Shown here: piece by piece, positions 15,659 to 22,571 of the stretch
Layout: each line of letters starts with the position of its first letter
How positions within the stretch are numbered: position 1 is the first letter of the stretch
Source of the DNA: a virus
Virus record (IMG/VR): IMGVR_UViG_3300033182_000816
Location: 1-63,890 of that record
DNA length: 63,890 nt
Direction: 5' to 3' (one strand)
Position numbers and translations under genes: made by a program
Notes under the pieces: model-generated
Seen by the model: the letters and a program-made list of their open reading frames with translations, nothing else
Told to the model about the DNA's origin: nothing
Database searches by the model: none

Positions 15659-16344
15659 GCTCTTCCGTTGTAGTATAAGTTTGAATTTTGAAAAATTACC
15701 TTATCGCCTGTATCATACCAATCGTCGTATATAGAAATATCTCCTCTTACAAAAAGCCTACCGTCTACAACTCTCCATATACAAAAATAATTATTACCTA
15801 AGATCGTTGTTCCTGCCGGAGAAGTATTTTCATCAATTTGATCTATATCAATGTATGTTTTATTGATTGCTATTGGCCCAACTTCTGTCATTCCCCAGTT
15901 AGCAATAAACGTTGCTCCCCGTTTGACAAATTCTCTAATAATGTTCCATTCTACTCTATCGCTACCACAGGTAACGGTGATACCATTAAAGGTTGCTTCC
16001 CTAAAACCTTTAGTACCCATTATTGCTTTTGCATGATCTGGAGTTAAATGCGTATGTGTGTAATTATGTATTACTCTCATAAAACGATAAGCATTAAAAT
16101 CTTCAATAGTAACTTTTGCTCCTATACTATGTGCAGGTAATGTTTGTGCCAAGAGCCCACCTGCGTGTTGCGTTTTGCAGACTGTATATACCTTGCTATT
16201 TTTGGATAACTTTTGACTTTCAATTGCTGCTCGATTAGCCGCCCGAAGTTTTTCCGGAGTTTGGAACAACTGTTTTGGAGTTCCTGTGGTACCAGAACTT
16301 AAAAGTGTAATACCATTTTTTAATATACTATCTAAATTGAGCAT
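15655..16344 (-). CDS. Minimal ANL-superfamily AMP-forming ligase
   Basis: 229 residues. It carries the phosphate loop LLSSGTTGTPKQ (about residues 14-25, core motif A3), the adenine-site motif NWGMTEVGP (A5) and YDTGDKV (A7, ribose-binding Asp), in the right order. The superfamily activates carboxylates as acyl-adenylates. Typical members are 450-600 aa. This one starts almost at A3 and stops after A7, so the N-terminal subdomain and the C-terminal lid with the catalytic Lys are missing. The ATG at 16344 is preferred because a TAAATA element lies just upstream of it; an in-frame ATG nine codons earlier lies before that element. The lid might be supplied by another protein. Confidence 0.75.
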   Translation of the reverse strand: MLNLDSILKNGITLLSSGTTGTPKQLFQTPEKLRAANRAAIESQKLSKNSKVYTVCKTQHAGGLLAQTLPAHSIGAKVTIEDFNAYRFMRVIHNYTHTHLTPDHAKAIMGTKGFREATFNGITVTCGSDRVEWNIIREFVKRGATFIANWGMTEVGPIAINKTYIDIDQIDENTSPAGTTILGNNYFCIWRVVDGRLFVRGDISIYDDWYDTGDKVIFQNSNLYYNGRA

Positions 16345-16355
16345 CGTTCTTCTGT

Positions 16356-16361
16356 TATTTA
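16356..16361 (-). promoter_or_regulatory. T4-late-type promoter element (minus strand)
   Basis: TTAAATA read on the minus strand, 11 bases before the ATG at 16344. It would drive the ligase, GNAT-like and P-loop genes leftward. Confidence 0.45.
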
Positions 16362-16374
16362 ACAACCACATCTA

Positions 16375-16402
16375 TTGACATCTACATATCTGGCTGTATA
16401 AT
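16375..16402 (+). promoter_or_regulatory. Sigma70-type early promoter
   Basis: Perfect TTGACA (16375) and perfect TATAAT (16397) with a 16-base spacer, about 45 bases upstream of the histone-like gene. It marks the switch from late-type to early-type genes. Confidence 0.8.
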
Positions 16403-16454
16403 TAAAAGTGTGGCAGAATTGTTTTGTCACGTATTTTTAAGGAAAAATATAGTT

Positions 16455-16637
16455 ATGAATACAACAGAACAACTACAAGCAGCAATGGAAACATATCTTG
16501 CTGAAAATGAAAAGCACGCAGGCGGCAATGGTGCTGCTGGCACTCGTGCTCGCAAGGCATTGCAAGAAATGGCTAAACTTGTTAAAGAACGTCGTAAGGA
16601 AATTACTGACGAGAAGAATGCACGAAAGGCTGCTTAA
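16455..16637 (+). CDS. Histone H1-like small DNA-binding protein
   Basis: 60-residue basic protein. The segment NGAAGTRARKALQEM followed by KLVKERRKEI matches the core I recall for bacterial histone-H1-like proteins (GNKAAGTRxRK...LKKLxxExRxEI). It should form a helical, DNA-binding product in the cytoplasm or nucleoid. The start at 16455 follows AAGGAAAAAT; an upstream in-frame start at 16410 lacks a site. A strong early promoter precedes it, so it is probably made early, perhaps to compact or protect DNA or to shift host transcription. The Lys/Ala-rich tail typical of H1 is absent here, but a tail-like protein is encoded separately at 28489. Confidence 0.65.
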   Translation: MNTTEQLQAAMETYLAENEKHAGGNGAAGTRARKALQEMAKLVKERRKEITDEKNARKAA

Positions 16638-17203
16638 TGGAAATAGACAAGGATGCGTTTTCTACAAGCCAAGTATTAAGTAAACTTTGGTTAGCAGAAA
16701 AGTTAGAGCAGGTTGTTAAATTTAACGATGTATCTAATCCATTACGCATACTTTGTTTAGGTGGTTGGTACGGGCTTACTAACTTTATTTTACAATCAAG
16801 AAACAATTTAAATATCGAACTGTTTCGAAGTGTAGATATAGACGAAGAAGCCTGTACCAATGCCGATTTAATTAACAAAGCCTGGGAATGGCAAGCATGG
16901 CAATTTAAATCTATTGTCGACGATGCAAACACATTCCAATACACTAAGGATGATTTTAACCTTGTGATTAACACAAGTTCAGAGCATATAGGATCAACCC
17001 AGTGGTTTGATAACATACCAGAAGGAATTTTAACTGTTATACAAAGCAACAATATGCCGCACGATGATCATTGTCATAATCACACATCAGTGGAAGATTT
17101 ATCAAAAGAGTTTCCGTTAACAACAACATTATTTGAAGGATCGAAAAATTTTGTTTACCCGGACTGGTCTTTTGATCGTTACATGATTATAGGGGAAAAA
17201 TGA
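16637..17203 (+). CDS. Class I methyltransferase-like protein
   Basis: 188 residues. PLRILCLGGWYGLTNFIL (about residues 36-53) is a SAM-binding-like motif I with GxxG, followed by an acidic strand end RSVDIDEEA (motif II) and FNLVINTSSEH in the motif IV position. The C-terminal half includes HDDHCHNHTS, a His-rich segment. It differs from the pair at 4396 and 9547. Overlaps of one base before and four bases after place it in the early operon. The target is unknown. Confidence 0.6.
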   Translation: MEIDKDAFSTSQVLSKLWLAEKLEQVVKFNDVSNPLRILCLGGWYGLTNFILQSRNNLNIELFRSVDIDEEACTNADLINKAWEWQAWQFKSIVDDANTFQYTKDDFNLVINTSSEHIGSTQWFDNIPEGILTVIQSNNMPHDDHCHNHTSVEDLSKEFPLTTTLFEGSKNFVYPDWSFDRYMIIGEK

Positions 17204-17601
17204 TGGGAGATGACATTAAAATTGATCTCGATGCATTAGACGACTACGTAACTGATTACGATGATAGAGCAGCCAATTCTTACACCATTACAATAGGTGA
17301 CGATTATTCCAACCGTTACGGCGTAACTGGTATGAGCGGTGATTTTGGTAACATTACCTGGGGACACGACAGTACATTTAATAAGGGATTAAACATCGAC
17401 GAAGATGGTGATATCACATTAGGCAAAACAAGTTTAAAAGACTTTATAAGCAAAGTAGAGAAACGTCTTGCTATTTTGCAACCAAACGAAGAACTTGAAG
17501 AACAGTGGGAAGAATTAAAAGCACTGGGCGACAAGTATAGAGAGCTCGAAGCACAACTTAACGAGCGTAACAAAATTATGGATATTTTAAAGGAAAAATA
17601 A
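17200..17601 (+). CDS. Conserved hypothetical protein with C-terminal coiled coil
   Basis: 133 residues (the start could also be one codon later, in ATGATG). The first half is acidic and beta-rich with a SGDFGNITWG stretch. The second half (about 80-133) is heptad-like and strongly charged (KVEKRLAIL...LKALGDKYRELEAQL), suggesting oligomerisation. It lies just before thyX with a one-base overlap. Function unknown. Confidence 0.65.
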   Translation: MMGDDIKIDLDALDDYVTDYDDRAANSYTITIGDDYSNRYGVTGMSGDFGNITWGHDSTFNKGLNIDEDGDITLGKTSLKDFISKVEKRLAILQPNEELEEQWEELKALGDKYRELEAQLNERNKIMDILKEK

Positions 17602-18272
17602 TGCAGGTAAAATTAGTTTCGTATTCGCAACCCACAGAGGAGTTTGCAGCACAAGGTATCGATAACGCACAAGAACTGATTGCATTTTGTGCGAGGGTTT
17701 CTAATCCGAGTAATCAAATGAATACCGAAACAAGCGAAAAACTTATTCGCTATCTTATTAAACACGCACACTGGTCGCCACTTGAGATGGTAAGTGCTAC
17801 ATTAGAGATTGACACTACACGAGATATCGCACATCAAATTGTACGTCATCGTTCATTTAGTTTCCAAGAGTTTAGTCAACGGTATGCTGACCCTGCTGAG
17901 TTTGGTAATCAATTTGTTGTTCGCGAAGCACGACTGCAGGATATGAAAAATCGGCAGAACTCTATTGAAACTCAAGATAGCCAACTAATTTTAGATTGGG
18001 AAGAAAAACAACAAGAAGTTATCGATGCCGCTAAAAAAGCATACAGGTGGGCAATTGACCACGGCATTGCTAAAGAACAGGCTCGTGCAGTATTACCAGA
18101 AGGTTGTACTAAAACACGACTATATATGAACGGTACATTACGTTCGTGGGTACACTACATTGAACTGAGAGGTGCAAATGGAACTCAAAAAGAACATATG
18201 GAGATCGCTAAAGCCTGTGCTAAAGTCATCGCGGAAATCTTCCCCATGGCGGAATCACTTATCGATGGATGA
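17601..18272 (+). CDS. thyX: Flavin-dependent thymidylate synthase ThyX
   Basis: Converts dUMP to dTMP using FAD, NADPH and methylenetetrahydrofolate, supplying dTTP for phage replication. The ThyX signature RHRSFSFQEFSQRY is at residues 82-95, with conserved HWSPLE before it and ARAVLPEG...RSWVHYIELR after it. At 223 residues it is full length. It starts directly after the preceding stop codon (TAATG-type overlap) and overlaps the next gene by 8 bases. Confidence 0.95.
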   Translation: MQVKLVSYSQPTEEFAAQGIDNAQELIAFCARVSNPSNQMNTETSEKLIRYLIKHAHWSPLEMVSATLEIDTTRDIAHQIVRHRSFSFQEFSQRYADPAEFGNQFVVREARLQDMKNRQNSIETQDSQLILDWEEKQQEVIDAAKKAYRWAIDHGIAKEQARAVLPEGCTKTRLYMNGTLRSWVHYIELRGANGTQKEHMEIAKACAKVIAEIFPMAESLIDG

Positions 18273-18648
18273 GAAACGTAAAACTTTCCTCGACAGATAC
18301 GAAGTTAAAGTTCTAAACGACGATAAGCCTTGCCTACGTAGAAGTCGAAAATATAAGTTCTTTTCAGATCCGAAAAATGCTTCTTATATTACAGAAGAAC
18401 CTGAGAAAACAGAAGTAGATAGATTAGTAACTTTACAAATACCTGAGTTCTATCTTAACAGACTTATTGAAATAGAAAACAAGTTCTTTGCCGGCGAAAG
18501 TAATAACGATGTTGTTCGACGTATGTTTGATACTTTTATAGATAAAGAGTTTGAAGAAGCAGCATTAAGAAACAACAGCGAAGCAATACGTAAAGCCTAC
18601 GAGCATTACAGTATGCTCTTACACCTGGCAGGAAAGGAAGCAAAATGA
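18265..18648 (+). CDS. Hypothetical protein, 127 aa
   Basis: Not recognised. The ATG at 18265 overlaps the thyX end by 8 bases. The N-terminal third is basic (LRRSRKYKFF), followed by VDRLVTLQIPEFYLNRLIEIENKFF and a helical C-terminus (FIDKEFEEAALRNN). The pattern of a short strand then helices (LVTLQIPEFYLNRLIEI...NDVVRRMFDTF) would fit a ribbon-helix-helix type DNA-binding protein, an inference from layout only. Confidence 0.6.
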   Translation: MDEKRKTFLDRYEVKVLNDDKPCLRRSRKYKFFSDPKNASYITEEPEKTEVDRLVTLQIPEFYLNRLIEIENKFFAGESNNDVVRRMFDTFIDKEFEEAALRNNSEAIRKAYEHYSMLLHLAGKEAK

Positions 18649-18812
18649 AACTACTCTTGGCACATATCTTATTCTATTTTGGAGATTTTGTATCCAAAAT
18701 AATGTATCTCCCATTGACAGGGTGGCTCTATCCAGTGTATAATAAGTTAATGATTTGGAGTTCAAACTTAGACGACGACGGTGTAATATGGAAAAAACCC
18801 GATGGGCAATAA
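18645..18812 (+). CDS. Small conserved phage protein, 55 aa
   Basis: Starts with an ATGA overlap on the preceding gene. The product opens MKLLLAHILFYFGDFVSK, a hydrophobic and amphipathic helix, and continues with YPVYNKLMIWSSNLDDDG. I recall similar short proteins in T4-like marine phages, with a FGD...SK...YP.YN pattern, of unknown function. It is probably membrane-associated. An early promoter lies inside its coding region. Confidence 0.65.
   Translation: MKLLLAHILFYFGDFVSKIMYLPLTGWLYPVYNKLMIWSSNLDDDGVIWKKPDGQ
18714..18743 (+). promoter_or_regulatory. Sigma70-type promoter inside a gene
   Basis: TTGACA (18714) and TATAAT (18738) with an 18-base spacer inside the 55-aa gene. It would feed the small genes from 18788 onward. 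Confidence 0.65.
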
Positions 18813-18991
18813 TGGTCTGCATCGATGTAGATGAAGACGATTGGATTTACGTCACTAAACAAAAGGATGCTTGCGCTTGGCCAGAGCCGGTGCTATTTGA
18901 TAACATAGAAGAAGCATTCAAATACTCAGATGCTTGGCGCTTGCCAGGTAAAGAACAAAATGTACAGGTGGTAGCATACAATGACACTTAA
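18788..18991 (+). CDS. Small conserved hypothetical protein, 67 aa
   Basis: The product begins EKTRWAIMVCIDVDEDDWIYVTK, a beta-rich acidic start, and ends with YSDAWRLPGKEQNVQVVAYND. Two starts are possible: 18788, which overlaps the preceding gene, or 18812, which forms TAATG with the preceding stop; the first keeps the RWAIMV strand intact. Compact single-domain protein of unknown role, conserved in style with small T4-like phage early proteins. Confidence 0.6.
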   Translation: MEKTRWAIMVCIDVDEDDWIYVTKQKDACAWPEPVLFDNIEEAFKYSDAWRLPGKEQNVQVVAYNDT

Positions 18992-19172
18992 AGTTTTTCC
19001 AACCGAGTTTGAGATATATGATGACGAAGCCGGACTTGTACTTGGCACGATCAAAGCATTCGATGATGTGTCGTTGGATGTTGAGATCAAACAGATCATG
19101 ACTTCAAAAGATATGGCGGAACTTGCTGTTGTGATGGAAAAGATTGAACAACTTCATAAGGACGGTGTATGA
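18981..19172 (+). CDS. Small hypothetical protein, 63 aa
   Basis: Overlaps the preceding gene by 11 bases and has AGGTGG upstream of the start. Acidic, with strands FEIYDDEAGLVLGTI and a C-terminal helix (DMAELAVVMEKIEQLHK). No family recognised. Confidence 0.6.
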   Translation: MTLKVFPTEFEIYDDEAGLVLGTIKAFDDVSLDVEIKQIMTSKDMAELAVVMEKIEQLHKDGV

Positions 19173-19191
19173 AGCGGCATGAGAGATAAAA

Positions 19192-19353
19192 ATGATTGTT
19201 TGTAGTTGTAGGCGAATAAGCGACCGTGATTACAAATGTGCAGACGATCTAAAAAAACGTTTGTTAGAACCAGACTTTGACTGTAAAAAATGCTTACAGT
19301 ATGTAAAGGCACTGGAATGCGATTGCAAAGATTGTAGTAAGGAGAAGAAATGA
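19192..19353 (+). CDS. Bfd-like [2Fe-2S] small protein
   Basis: A 53-residue open frame that ends in an ATGA overlap with the next gene. The start MIVCSCRRISDRD matches the N-terminus of bacterioferritin-associated ferredoxin (MxVCxCxxISDxx). Cys4, Cys6, Cys31 and Cys34 reproduce its CxC...CxxC cluster spacing, slightly shortened. An extra C-terminal CDCKDC is not part of that family. Bfd proteins reduce and mobilise iron stored in bacterioferritin. It could therefore release host iron for the many iron enzymes of this phage; this role is inferred. Confidence 0.6.
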   Translation: MIVCSCRRISDRDYKCADDLKKRLLEPDFDCKKCLQYVKALECDCKDCSKEKK

Positions 19354-20066
19354 AGGTAAAAATTGGAAATTATACCTCCTGGTACGGGCCATATCAGTTA
19401 GCGAAAACGCTGATGTTCTGGGTACCTGATGAAAAAGACGAGTACGGCTTTCCGCACACTGCGGAGCGTGTACACAAGTTTGGTGAATGGCTTGCTCACG
19501 GTAGCATTGAGCCAGAAGCAGAAGTGGGCGAGATTCGTTCTTGGGATCGCGAGCGTCATCACACACTGCTTTCTCGTTTCTTGTCGTGGATCCACAGCAA
19601 ACAAGAGCGTACCATTAAAGTACAGATTGATCGTTGGGATACCTGGAGCATGGATCATACTCTTGCCTACATCATCTTGCCTATGCTCAAACAACTAAAG
19701 GAAAACAAGCAAGGTGCTCCGTTTGTTGATCTAAAGGATGTGCCTAAAGAACTACAACCAAAGAAACAGACCAAAAAGCAAAAAGAAAATCACGAAACTG
19801 ATAGCACACACTTTGAACGCTGGGACTGGGTGTTAGACGAAATGATCTTTGCGTTTGAAAGCAAACTTGACGATTCGTGGGAAGAGCAGTTTGAATCAGG
19901 TGAAAGCGACATTCAGTGGAAGAAACTGGAAGATGGTTGTAGTGAAATGATTCGTGGACCTAATGATACTAAAGTGTATGATTGGGAAGGAAGGAAGAAA
20001 TATGAAGAACGCATCGCAAACGGCTTTGCTCTTTTTGGCAAGTATTATCAGTCTCTTTGGACTTAG
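19350..20066 (+). CDS. Conserved hypothetical phage protein, 238 aa
   Basis: Rich in Trp and charged residues. N-terminus KIGNYTSWYGPYQLAKTL, middle RWDTWSMDHTLAYIILPMLKQLKENKQGAP, C-terminal DKxxYERIANGFALFGKYYQSLW. I recall this YGPYQ...W.MD.TLA pattern as a widespread phage protein of unknown function. It sits in the early operon right after the Bfd-like gene. The last 65 bases overlap the lipoprotein gene in another frame. Confidence 0.7.
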   Translation: MKVKIGNYTSWYGPYQLAKTLMFWVPDEKDEYGFPHTAERVHKFGEWLAHGSIEPEAEVGEIRSWDRERHHTLLSRFLSWIHSKQERTIKVQIDRWDTWSMDHTLAYIILPMLKQLKENKQGAPFVDLKDVPKELQPKKQTKKQKENHETDSTHFERWDWVLDEMIFAFESKLDDSWEEQFESGESDIQWKKLEDGCSEMIRGPNDTKVYDWEGRKKYEERIANGFALFGKYYQSLWT

Positions 20067-20178
20067 TGGATGCTCAACTGCGGTAGCAGTAGCAGATGTA
20101 ACTGCGACTACTGCTATCTATGCTGGTAAAACAGTAGTAAACACCATTGACGCAGTTACACCAGATATAGTGAATTAA
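20002..20178 (+). CDS. Small phage lipoprotein
   Basis: 58 residues. The start at 20002 has GGAAGGAAG upstream and lies inside the end of the preceding gene. A short basic start is followed by a hydrophobic helix and an LSGC lipobox (LFGLSGCS), so the product should be exported and lipidated at that Cys. The mature part is about 38 residues, Ala/Val/Thr-rich. Possible roles include superinfection exclusion at the envelope, which is inference. Confidence 0.65.
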   Translation: MKNASQTALLFLASIISLFGLSGCSTAVAVADVTATTAIYAGKTVVNTIDAVTPDIVN

Positions 20179-20191
20179 ATAGGAGTGAATA

Positions 20192-20383
20192 ATGGACCGA
20201 CCTGAATTTTTAAAGAATTTTGGATTACCTAACAAGCCTTTTCGTACATGGCTACAAAAGATATATTTTGAAAATCAAAAAGAGCGTGAAATCTTCAAAG
20301 ACGACTGCGTAACACTAAAAGAATATTTTAACCAAAATAAATGGTGGTTAAAAAATAAGTACAAACAAGAAATCAATTCTTGA
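20192..20383 (+). CDS. Small basic hypothetical protein, 63 aa
   Basis: Preceded by AGGAGTGAATA. It has many aromatic and Lys residues (FRTWLQKIYFENQKERE, NKWWLKNKYKQE) and is probably helical. Family unknown. A TAAATA element (20176-20181) precedes it. Confidence 0.55.
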   Translation: MDRPEFLKNFGLPNKPFRTWLQKIYFENQKEREIFKDDCVTLKEYFNQNKWWLKNKYKQEINS

Positions 20384-20408
20384 CATTGTTTTTTTCTGAT
20401 CGTATAAT
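20380..20408 (+). promoter_or_regulatory. Consensus sigma70 promoter
   Basis: Perfect TTGACA (20380), a 17-base spacer and perfect TATAAT (20403). With the promoter at 48808 it is one of the two best matches in the window. It lies just after the 63-aa gene and about 35 bases before the start at 20444. Confidence 0.9.
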
Positions 20409-20443
20409 ATATACATACTGTTAACACTACAGAGGATTAAGTA

Positions 20444-21715
20444 ATGGCTGTTGCTACACGCAAGAAAAAGAAAGTAATTCGTGCTCCAAAGGCGAAGAAA
20501 CAAACGTTCGATTGGACAGGGTGGGAAGAACTTTCAGGAGAACAATTTCATCGTAAGCGTCGTGAAGCGATCGATCATTACTATTCTGAGCACAAAACTT
20601 CGGATCTTATCGCCCATTTTTATGACTGGATGAAAAACAACGAATACACCAAAGAGGATATCCGTTGTGCAAAACTTGCCAGTACTGGTGGAATGACTAC
20701 AGCGGCTATTATGGCACGTTGTATTTCGGACGGTATGCCTGATTATAATGAAAAGCACAACGAGCACTGGAACAGTCTTGCAGGAACCTTTGGGGACGTT
20801 AAACCTGTCTCCGAAAGTCTACACAAATGGGCAAAAGAAGCAGTAAAGGTTGGATCTAAGGTAGTCGAAGAAAAAGAAGAAGAGGCAAAGCCTTCGGGTC
20901 CTGTAAAAACTATTCAACAACGTATGCAGGAAACTGCCGCTGGTATGTGCGAACCGATCGAAGATCACTTAAATGAATTGTTTAGTGATCCTAAATCTTT
21001 CGATATGAAGGGTGTTAAGATTATTAATCTTCTTCGCGAACGAGAAGCAAAGGCTGCTCACGCTCGTGTGATCAAAGGTTTTTATACAAAAGAACGAGAA
21101 GAGTTTGAGGAACTGCTCAACTATCCAACTAAAGCACAATTAGAAAAAATGGATGAGCAAGAACGAGATATGTGGGAACAACTTAAAGAAGGTTATTCAC
21201 ACCTTGATAAACCCGCAATTAAGAAATTTATCGCCTTTTACAGTGAAGTCGAAGAAGCCTGTGATATGTTGGCTGCTTCTCAGAAAGCAACACGCAAGCC
21301 ACGCAAGCCTAAAGAAGTCAAGAAAGATAAACTTGTCGCTAAACTGAAGTACAAGAAAGAAGATACTCCGCTGAAGCTCGTATCTGTTAATCCTATTGAC
21401 ATTATTGGAGCCGCAGAGCTTTGGGTGTATAATACAAAAACTCGCAAAATAGGCAAGTATGTTGCGTCTAACATTGATCCTACTGGGCAAAATCGTGCAG
21501 GAAGCGGTCTAAGCGTTAAGGGCACAACAATCCAAGGATACAACGAAACTGAAAGTATCCAAAAAACTCTGCGTAAACCTGCAGAACAACTTTCCGATTT
21601 TAAAGGCGCAGGTAAGGTTAAACTACGCAAGTTTTTAGATGAGATCAAAGCGGTAGATATTAAACTAAATGGCCGTATCAACGCTGATGTAATACTACTC
21701 AAAGTGTCAAATTAA
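20444..21715 (+). CDS. Abundantly promoted early protein of unknown function, 423 aa
   Basis: The N-terminus is very basic (RKKKKVIRAPKAKKQ), followed by an acidic helical domain (WTGWEELSGEQFHRKRREAIDHYY), a Lys/Glu linker near residues 145-155, a long helical middle, and a C-terminal beta-rich part (ELWVYNTKTRKIGKY...GRINADVILLKV). The distribution of charge suggests a nucleic-acid or protein-binding role. It is led by a consensus early promoter and a ribosome site (AGAGGATTAAGT), so strong early expression is expected. I recall long proteins of this type in T4-like marine phages without an assigned function. Confidence 0.7.
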   Translation: MAVATRKKKKVIRAPKAKKQTFDWTGWEELSGEQFHRKRREAIDHYYSEHKTSDLIAHFYDWMKNNEYTKEDIRCAKLASTGGMTTAAIMARCISDGMPDYNEKHNEHWNSLAGTFGDVKPVSESLHKWAKEAVKVGSKVVEEKEEEAKPSGPVKTIQQRMQETAAGMCEPIEDHLNELFSDPKSFDMKGVKIINLLREREAKAAHARVIKGFYTKEREEFEELLNYPTKAQLEKMDEQERDMWEQLKEGYSHLDKPAIKKFIAFYSEVEEACDMLAASQKATRKPRKPKEVKKDKLVAKLKYKKEDTPLKLVSVNPIDIIGAAELWVYNTKTRKIGKYVASNIDPTGQNRAGSGLSVKGTTIQGYNETESIQKTLRKPAEQLSDFKGAGKVKLRKFLDEIKAVDIKLNGRINADVILLKVSN

Positions 21716-21724
21716 TCAAAATGA

Positions 21725-21730
21725 TAAATA
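21725..21730 (+). promoter_or_regulatory. T4-late-type promoter element, 5 nt from the start codon
   Basis: GATAAATA followed by five bases and the ATG at 21736. An upstream in-frame ATG at 21721 overlaps the element and is therefore an unlikely start. Confidence 0.55.
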
Positions 21731-21735
21731 CTGTT

Positions 21736-22563
21736 ATGGAAAACAGTATCGACAAAGCCCTTGAGGCACTTTCAGAAGCATTGAAAACAGGCGGCGCAGG
21801 AGCCACTGCTCCTATCGCATTTAAGCAAGACATCTACGGTAAGGGGTTCTTGTGGGCAGGAAAGAAATATACAAAGCAGTTTGTGGTAGTTGACGGCCCT
21901 GACAGGATTTTTAGTTCTGAAACTATTGACCTTGCTAAGGATAAGAGTTTTGCTATTAACAATGCAACTGTTCTTTCAGCAACTGAATTAGGGCAGAGCG
22001 TTACGAAGAGTAATCTGCGCGAAGTAGGCAAGTTAAAAGGCCTTATTGTAGATGGTTCTGTTTCCATTAACCAGTATGTATTTTTTGATTCATACACAGA
22101 TAGATTAGGCTTAGGCACTGATGAACCAAACGGTGCATTAAGTATCGCAGAAGGCGGCATTGAAGTTGTTGTAGGAACAAAAGACTACAACAGTGGCATG
22201 ATTGGAACTTTCGCCAGCAACGATTTCCATATCGTAACTGATGATACGCAACGAATTACTATCACAGCAGGCGGTGATGTTGAAATTGGTGACAATTCTA
22301 AAGCACCAATTAAAACAACAATCCATGGTAAATTAAGTGTTGGTGTTGAAAATCCTGATCCTAATGTTGATCTTCACGTTAAAGGTTCTGTTAAGTTTAA
22401 CGGAAACACTCAAACTAAAGGCACAAGTGCTCCACAACATGGTAACTGGAGGCAAGGTGATATTTGTTGGAATGCTAAACCTGCTCAAAGAGGCTATATT
22501 GGTTGGGTATGTATTCAAGCAGGCGCTCCAGGTGTATGGTGTGCTTTCGGTGAAATCCACTAA
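21736..22563 (+). CDS. Tail-fibre-like virion protein
   Basis: 275 residues from the ATG five bases after a late promoter. The middle is beta-repetitive and fibre-like (DRLGLGTDEPNGALSIAEGG, ITITAGGDVEIGDN, TTIHGKLSVGV, VDLHVKGSVKFNG). The C-terminus has GNWRQGDICWNAKPAQRGYIG then GWVCIQAGAPGVWCAFG, the terminal motif I know from phage tail-fibre tips (GxWxxGDxxxNxxPxxGGYxGW). It is isolated from the main fibre block by early genes, so it may be an exchanged receptor-binding protein. Confidence 0.7.
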   Translation: MENSIDKALEALSEALKTGGAGATAPIAFKQDIYGKGFLWAGKKYTKQFVVVDGPDRIFSSETIDLAKDKSFAINNATVLSATELGQSVTKSNLREVGKLKGLIVDGSVSINQYVFFDSYTDRLGLGTDEPNGALSIAEGGIEVVVGTKDYNSGMIGTFASNDFHIVTDDTQRITITAGGDVEIGDNSKAPIKTTIHGKLSVGVENPDPNVDLHVKGSVKFNGNTQTKGTSAPQHGNWRQGDICWNAKPAQRGYIGWVCIQAGAPGVWCAFGEIH

Positions 22564-22566
22564 GTA
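22561..22566 (+). promoter_or_regulatory. Late-type promoter variant TAAGTA, 5 nt from the start codon
   Basis: CTAAGTA, beginning with the preceding stop codon, is followed by exactly five bases and the ATG at 22572. No ribosome site is present. Confidence 0.4.
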
Positions 22567-22571
22567 ATTTT

